Positions 57,825 through 64,000 of a stretch of 64,000 bases of DNA are shown here, in pieces (positions within the stretch are counted from its first letter, which is position 1; the number at the start of each line of letters is the position of its first letter). The notes below the pieces were generated by a model. That model was not told the origin of the DNA. It searched no databases and worked only from the letters and a program-made list of their open reading frames with translations. Where the stretch lies: assembly GCF_038502225.1 (NCBI RefSeq), contig NW_027195528.1, forward strand, positions 48,501 through 112,500, given 5' to 3'. The DNA is from Cherax quadricarinatus. Its lineage: Eukaryota; Arthropoda; Malacostraca; Decapoda; Parastacidae. A program made the translations under genes and the position numbers.

Positions 57825-58996
57825 GGGTTTGACAAGGTTAAGGATCCCTAGCTTTATTGACAGCTATATTACAGGTTAAGGATTCCTAACTTTATTGACA
57901 AGCTAAGAGCTGTTACCTACATCAGCTCATTTGAAAGCATTTTTATTGTTATGAGACATACAAGTAGGGAACAGGATGAAGTTGGAGCCATCTGTGGGCC
58001 AGCATTTTCATTTGATCAACTGATTTTATCTCGTTGACATCATTATGCTGTACGAATGTGTTCCATACTCGAGTCATCCTGGGTATGTATGATCTCAGAT
58101 GGAGTGATGTTCTGGAAAAGGGTACAGCCAGAGTGAAGTTGCTGCTTTCTGCCCGTCTTGTGGCATAAAAGGTTGTTTCACGCTGTCCTCGAAGTGGATC
58201 CTAGTGTGGTATTTTGACAATATTGGCCTTGTACATAACAGTAAGGCCACCCACATCCCTCCTATGTTGAAGGCTCTGCTGAAATGACAGATCTATCCAG
58301 GATGGGTCCAGGCGAGAGATGAGACGTCTTGCTCTGTTCTCTACTCTGTCAAGCAGTCGCAGATGAGAGGGGGGGCAGGCAAACCAAGAAAGTGGAGCAT
58401 ACTCAAGGTGTGAGCGTACTTGTGCCTCGTACAGGATCTTGCAACCCCTACTGTCAAGCAGATGCGAGATACGGCGAAGTGCTGTAAGCTTCCTGGCTGC
58501 CTTGTTTGCAAGATTTACAACATGGTTCTTCATGGTTAGTTTGGAGTCAAATTTCACCCCAAGAATATCAACTTCTTCTCCAGGTGCCAACATCGTCCCA
58601 TTCATCCTTACTACTGCACCAGCATTACCATCATGGTGCCTAGAGACGATCATCATTTGCGTTTTCTCAGGTGCAAATGTTACTTGCCATCTATTTCCCC
58701 AAGCCGATATAGCTCTCAGCTGGTGATTGATGTAGCTTAGAGCAGCTGGCATTTCTTCTCTTGGATAAGTGAATGTCAGTGTACAGTCGTCTGCATATGC
58801 ATGTGACTCTGGGATGAGATGAAGAAGGTCGTTGAAGTAGACATTCCATAACAGTGGACCCAGCACGCTTCCTTGTGGAACGCTTGCCCCAATAGGATGC
58901 CTTGCTGATTCCGTTCCATTGAGGACTACACTTAGAGATCTACCATGAAGGTAATCACTGAGGAGACATAGCGTAGAGCCTGCAATTCCTTCACAT
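57779..58996 (-). mobile_element. Jockey-like LINE, 5'-truncated, with poly(A), inside C13 5' UTR
   Basis: On the - strand the coding part runs from 58996 to 57949, followed by a ~130-bp 3' UTR and A41 (T41 on the + strand, 57779-57819). Both outer flanks are (CT)n, so it inserted into the pyrimidine tract. It differs from LINE-A, B and C in having a true poly(A) tail. The Jockey/R1-like assignment is tentative. Confidence 0.85.
57949..58996 (-). pseudogene. Jockey-like LINE ORF2 C-terminal half, one nonsense codon
   Basis: Starts within the RT palm (GIAGSTLCLLSDYLHGRSLS), SVPQGSVLGPLLWNVYFNDLL, then HAYADDCTLTFTY (catalytic YADD-type box), FAPEKTQMMIVSR, and VDILGVKFDSKLTMKNHV. TAG at 58201-58203 interrupts at KIPH; the same frame continues (DPLRGQRETTFYATRRAE; LRSYIPRMTRVWNTF) to TAA at 57949-57951. 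Motif A and everything before it are absent. Confidence 0.85.
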
Positions 58997-59060
58997 TCTC
59001 TCTCTCTCTCACGTTCTCTTTCTCTCTCTCACGTTCTCTTTCTCTCTCTCACGTTCTCTT

Positions 59061-59099
<39 letters not shown>

Positions 59100-59288
59100 C
59101 TCTCTATCTCTCTCTTCCCTTGCCACTCCCCCTCTCTCTTACCTTTTCCCTCTCTCTCACTTTCTCTCTCCACCCTTTTCCCTTCTTTCCCCCTCTCCTT
59201 CTACCCTCCCCTTCTCTCTCTTTCTCACTCTCTCCCCCTTTTCCTTTCTCTCTTTCTCTCTCTCTCTCTCTCACTAAAAAAAAAAGAA

Positions 59289-60321
59289 ATGGTTGGGACT
59301 CGCAGGAATCAGAGATCAGATGACAATGGTACTGGTAGGGAGGAATGGATGGAGGAGCAGTGGAAAAGGATAGAGCAAGAATGGGAGAGAAAATTAGGAG
59401 AGCTTTTTGAAAAAAAATGGAGAAAGAGCTCTCTGTGAAATGGGAGAAGAGGTTGGGAAGGAGACGAAGAATTGGGAGGCACAATTCGAAACTGCAGTAG
59501 CCAGGGTAAAGGTCCTAGAATTTGAGGTAAACAAGCTGAAGCAAGTCTCAGGGGCAGTGACCAGAGAAGACACACCATACGAAGCTGAGAGGCTGAACAG
59601 GAAGGAAGGAGATATGAATTATGCTAAGGTCATATCAGCCTGCAAAGAAGGGCCAGGGAGTGGAAGGGAAGAGCAGCTGGGTGCAGATGGAGAGGGAGAT
59701 AGGTCGAATGCTGAGGCACAACCATGCTACCAAGAGCCACTGGAAAAATCAAGGGAGAAAATGACCACATACAGACAGGAACCAGAGTCACAGAGGGAGA
59801 GGCAATGGGAGGAGGAAAGGGCAAAATCAGTGTTCATCCATGGGCTTCGGGAGAGAGAGGAAAGGACACACACTGAAAGACGGCAGGAAGAAAGAAAGGA
59901 GATTGAGAAAATCATCACAGAAATAGGGGGAGAAGACATGGACGAGATTGTAAATTTTCAAGGAATAGGGGGGTACTTGAAGGGGAGAAACCGACGGATC
60001 AAGCTGATTCTCACGACAGAAACAGTGCAGAACAGGATCCTCCAAGAGAAACCACAGTTGAAAAGCTCGGAAGAGTACAAGAAGGTGTTCCTAGACAGAG
60101 ACAGAACACAAACAGAGAGACAGCAGCTGAGGGAGAGGACAAAAAAGCGAAAGGAGCTAGGAAAGGAGACAAGGATGGAACCAGCAGACGTCAGTCAGAG
60201 CAGAACAGAGCAGCAAGGGCAAGCACACACACAATTATCCTCAGAACCCCACAACCTATCACACCATCCCAACACACAATACAATCCAAACCCACAGCTT
60301 CCACCCAACCCCCAACCATAG
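59289..60321 (+). pseudogene. LINE-C ORF1 (C13), one frameshift
   Basis: ATG 59289 (MVGTRRNQRSDDNGTGREEW). The frame breaks in an eight-A run at 59410-59417, and the other frame runs to TAG at 60319-60321. A charged coiled-coil-like region is followed by the RRM-like part (KSVFIHGLREREERTHTERR; GRNRRIKLILTTETV; VFLDRDRTQTERQQL). It is diverged from C2, with a different N-terminus. Confidence 0.82.
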
Positions 60322-60332
60322 AATCCCAGAGT

Positions 60333-63243
60333 ATGCTACCAGGTCTCCCACCCCCACAGGCCCCCCAAACCACAGTGTTGGAAAGGAAACTGAAGGTATG
60401 GTACACAAACGCTGATGGAATAACAAACAAGTGGGAGGAGTGGCAAGAAAGAGTCAAAGAGGCATCACCAGACATCATAGCGCTCACAGAAACTAAGCTT
60501 ACAGGTATGATAACAGATACCATCTTTCCAATGGGATACCAGATCCTGAGGAAAGACAGAAGGAACAGGGGGGGTGGAGGAGTGGCATTGCTGATCAAAC
60601 ACCGATGGAATTTTGATGACCTGGAGAGAGGAGACAGTGGAGAAGAAAGTGATTGCATAGCGAGAACGCTTCACTCTGGAGGTCCCAAGGTGATAATTGC
60701 AGTGATGTATAACCCACCACAGAACAGCAGGAGGCCAAGGCAAGAGCACGACGAGAGCAATAGAGCGATGGTTGACACACTGGCTGCAGTGGCCAGAAGA
60801 GCTCATGCATGCAGGGCAAAACTCCTGATCATGGGTGACTTTAACCACAAGGAGATCGAATGGGAGAACTTGGAGCCACACGGGGGCCAAGATACATGGA
60901 GGGCTAAGATGATGGAGGTGGTACTGGAAAACTTCATGTACCAACACGTAAGGGACACTACAAGAGAGAGAGGAGAGGATGAACCAGCAAGACTGGACTT
61001 AGTATTCACCTTGAGTAGTGCAGATATTGAGGACATCACATATGAAAGACCCCTTGGGGCCAGCGATCATGTGGTTTTGAGCTTTGAATACACAGTAGAG
61101 CTACAAGTTGAGGGGGAAGCAGGAAGGCCAGGACAAATGAAACCAAACTACAGGAAAGGGGACTACACAGGAATGAGGAACTTCCTGAATGAGGTTCAGT
61201 GGGACAGAGAACTGGCAGGGAAGCCAGTTAATGAGATAATGGAATAGGTAGCAACAATATGCAAGGAGGCTGAGGAGAGGTTTGTACCCAAGGGAAACAG
61301 GAATAATGAAAAAGCCAGGATAAGCCCATGGTTCACCCAAAGATGCAAGGAGGCAAAAACCAAGTGTGCTAGGGAATGGAAGAAATATAGAAGGCAAAGG
61401 ACCCAGTAGAATAAGGAGAGTAGTCGTAGAGCCAGAAACGAATATGCACAGATAAGAAGGGAGGCCCAACGTCAATATGAAAACGACATAGCAGCAAAAG
61501 CCAAATCTGACCCGAAGCTGTTATACAGCCACATCAGGAAGAAAACAACAGTTAAGGACCAGGTAATCAGGCTAAGGAAGGAAGGAGGAGAGACAACAAG
61601 AAATGACAGTGAAGTATGTGAGGAACTCAAAAAGAGATTCAAAGCAGTGTTCACAGAGGAGACAGAAGGGGCTTCAGAAAGACGGAGAGGTGGGGCACAC
61701 CACCATGTGCTGGACACAGTACACACAACCGAGGAAGAAGTGAAGAGGCTTCTGAGTGAGCTAGATACCTCAAAGGCAATGGGGCCAGATAACATCTCTC
61801 CATGGGTCCTGAGAGAGGGAGCAGAGGCGCTATGTGTACCTCTAACAACAATATTCAATACATCTATCGAAACAAGGAGATTGCCTGAGGCACGGAAGAC
61901 AGCAAATGTAGTCCCAATCTTTAAAAAAGGAGACAGACACGAAGCACTAAACTACAGACCAGTGTCACTGACATGTATAGCATGCAAAGTCATGGAGAAG
62001 ATTGTCAGGAGAAAAGTGGTGGAACATCTAGAATGGAATGATCTCATCACCAGCAGCCAACATGGTTTCAGGGACGGGAAATCCTGTGTCACTAACCTAC
62101 TGGAGTTCTATGACATGGTGACAGCAGTAAGACAAGAGAGAGAGGGGTGGGTGGATTGCATTTTCTTGGACTGCAAGAAGGCGTTTGACAAAGTACCACA
62201 CAAGAGATTAGTGCAAAAACTGGAGGACCAAGCAGGGATAACAGGGAAGGCACTGCAATGGATCAGGGAATACTTGTCAGGAAGACAACAGCGAGTAATG
62301 GTACGTGGTGAGGTGTCAGAGTGGGCACCTGTGACCAGCGGGGTCCCCCAGGGATCAGTCCTAGGACCAGTGCTGTTTCTGGTATTTGTGAACGACATGA
62401 CGGAAGGAATGAACTCCGAGGTGTCCCTGTTTGCAGATGATGTGAAGTTGATGAGAAGAATTCATTCGATCGAAGACCAGGCAGAACCACAAAGGGATCT
62501 GGACAGGCTGCAGACCTGGTCCAGCAATTGGCTCCTGGAGTTCAATCCCACCAAGTGCAAAGTCATGAGGATTGGGGAAGGGCAAAGAAGACCTCAGATG
62601 GAGTACAGTCTAGGGGGCCAGAGACTACAAACATCACTCAAGGAAAAAGATCTTGGTGTGAGTATAACACCAGGCACATCTCCTGAAGCGCACATCAACC
62701 TAATAACTGCTGCAGCATATGGGCGCCTGGCAAACCTCAGAACAGCATTCCGACAACCTTAATAAGGAATCGTTCAGGACCCTGTACACCGTGTACGTTA
62801 GGCCTATATTGGAGAATGCGGCACCAGTTTGGAACCCACACCTAGCCAAGCATGTAAATAAACTAGAGAAAGTGCAAAGGTTTGCAACAAGACTAGTCCC
62901 AGAGTTAAGAGGAATGTCCTGTGAGGAGAGGTTAAGGGAAATCAACCTGACGACACTGGAGGACAGGAGAGATAGGGAGGACATGATAACGACTTACAAA
63001 ATACTGAGAGGAATTGACAAAGTGGACAAAGACAGGATGTTCCAGAGACTGGACACAGCAACACGGGGACACAGTTGGAAGCTGAAGACACAGATGAATC
63101 ACAGGAATGTTAGGAAGTATTTCTTCAGCCACAGAGTAGTCAGTAAGTGGAATAGTTTGGGAAGCGATGTAGAGGAGGCAGGATCCATACATAGCTTTAA
63201 GCAGAGGTACGATAAAGCTCATTGTTCATGGAGAGTGACCTAG
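60333..63243 (+). pseudogene. LINE-C ORF2 (C13), two stops and one frameshift
   Basis: A real ATG at 60333 (MLPGLPPPQAPQTTV) lies 12 nt after the ORF1 stop and suggests how ORF2 starts in the family. Endonuclease: ALTETKL, LLIMGDFNHKEIEW, ASDHVVLSF. TAG at 61245-61247 (Tyr codon in C2) and a TAG near 61409 precede the RT. From 61647: SKAMGPDNISPWVLREG, FLDCKKAFDKVPHKRL, SGVPQGSVLGPVLF, SLFADDVKLM. An extra base at ~62756 (GACAACCTTAAT for GACATCTTAAT) shifts the frame, which ends with SWRVT and TAG at 63241-63243. Confidence 0.9.
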
Positions 63244-63336
63244 TAGTGACCAGTAAAGAGGCGGGGCCAGGAGCTTGGAATCGACCCTTGCAACCTCAAC
63301 TAGGTGAGTACAACTAGGTGAGTACACACTCACATA

Positions 63337-63586
63337 TGTAACAACAATGTGCAAGGAGGCTGAGGAGAGGTTAGTACTCAAGGGTAACAAGAATAATGAA
63401 AAAGCCAGGATGAGCCCATGGTTCACCCAAAGGTGCAGGGAGGCAAAAACCAAGTGTTCTAAGGAATGAAAGAAATATAGAAGGCAAAGGACCCAGGAGA
63501 ATAAAGAGAGCAGTCGTTGAGCCAGAAATGAATATGCACAGATAGGAAGGGAGGCCCAACGACAATATGAAAACGACATAGCAGCG
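63337..63586 (+). mobile_element. LINE-C copy C14 (internal ORF2 fragment)
   Basis: TATGTAACAACAATGTGCAA begins right after CA-type sequence and matches the endonuclease/RT connector of C13 (about 61250-61495), with stops (TGA at 63468-63470; TAG at 63545). It ends at 63586 without a LINE-C 3' end, fused to a different LINE. Confidence 0.8.
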
Positions 63587-64000
63587 TACTCCAGGATGAT
63601 TTGAATAGGCTGATGCAATGGTCGGAGAAGTGACAGATGCAGTTTAATATAGACAAATTCAAAGTTCTAAATGTTGGACAGGAAAATAGCCATGCCACAT
63701 ATATACTAAATCATGTAGATCTTAATACTACCGATTGGGAAAAGGATTTAGGAGTTCTGGTTAGCAGTAATCTAAAACCAAGACAACAGTGCATTAGTGT
63801 TCGCAATAAAGCTAAAAGAATTCTTGGCTTCACATCTAGAAGTATAAATAATAGAAGTCCTCAGGTTGTTCTTCAACTCTATATATCCTTGGTTAGGCCT
63901 CATTTTGACTATGCTGCTCAGTTCTGGTCACCGTACTACAGAATGGATATAAATGATCTGGAAAACGTACAGAGGAGGATGACAAAGATGATCCCATGTA
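63587..64000 (+). pseudogene. RT C-terminal part of another CR1/L2-like LINE, running off the window
   Basis: Frame from 63589: LQDDLNRLMQWSEK, TGA at 63632-63634 (Trp expected), QMQFNIDKFKVLNVG, KDLGVLVSSNLKPRQQ, LYISLVRPHFDYAAQFWSPY and LENVQRRMTKMIP. These are LINE RT thumb and C-terminal motifs, clearly different from LINE-C (KDLGVSITP, VRPILEYAAPVW). The junction with C14 at 63586 is abrupt. It continues beyond 64000. Confidence 0.85.

Larger units (their letters stand above)
57480..63336 (+). mobile_element. LINE-C copy C13 (long, with foreign LINE in its 5' UTR)
   Basis: 5' UTR from 57480 with (CT)n (57535-57778 and 58997-59275), interrupted by an unrelated - strand LINE at 57779-58996. 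Then ORF1, ORF2, 3' UTR and AGGTGAGTA at 63302 and 63315. Subfamily with C1, C11 and C14 (MNSEVSLFADD, TPGTSPEAHIN). Confidence 0.85.

Overview
This window looks like repeat-dominated chromosomal DNA from a large invertebrate genome, most probably a decapod crustacean (crayfish or lobster type). That assignment is an inference from the repertoire: CR1-type LINEs, a Penelope-like element with a GIY-YIG domain, tRNA-headed SINEs, and very long (TA)n and (CA)n microsatellites. There is no bacterial-type operon and no complete host gene. The only possible host coding sequence is one exon-like segment near 11.05 kb.

Layout. (1) 1-10551: two blocks of a 20-bp tandem repeat, each followed by the same 0.4-kb non-repetitive segment. 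The second block contains a 2,777-bp higher-order repeat. (2) 10.5-12.9 kb: unique-looking sequence with the exon candidate, a tRNA-derived SINE and a 33-bp minisatellite. (3) 12.9-17.0 kb: a decayed LINE (LINE-A, + strand) bounded on both sides by (TA)n; a second copy of its 3' end faces it from the far side of another (TA)n tract. (4) 17.0-25.5 kb: a Penelope-like element (PLE) on the - strand. It is split by an almost complete CR1-like LINE (LINE-B, - strand), and a truncated inverted PLE copy abuts its 5' end. (5) 25.5-26.95 kb: non-coding sequence with a SINE head. (6) 26.95-63.6 kb: about 14 copies of one CR1-like family (LINE-C). All are on the + strand, all end in the same tail, and they are linked head-to-tail through (CA)n tracts. 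They range from nearly intact to the last ~45 bp only. One unrelated LINE (- strand, 57.8-59.0 kb) sits inside this cluster. (7) 63.6-64.0 kb: the RT C-terminus of yet another LINE runs off the window end.

How the parts work together. LINE-C encodes an ORF1 protein (coiled coil plus an RRM-like region) and an ORF2 protein (APE-type endonuclease plus reverse transcriptase). Its copies end in a short duplicated motif, AGGTGAGTA, directly followed by (CA)n, and most new copies begin directly after (CA)n. The simplest reading is an element that integrates at, or primes on, CA microsatellites and so keeps inserting beside its own older copies. Most copies are broken by single-base indels or nonsense codons, and several carry internal deletions or lack a catalytic aspartate. 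The terminal motifs of both CR1-like families read as consensus 5' splice sites, which I regard as the most unusual signal in the window.

Limits. Clade names rest on motif recognition by eye. Element boundaries inside microsatellites are approximate. The homopolymer frameshifts could be sequencing errors.
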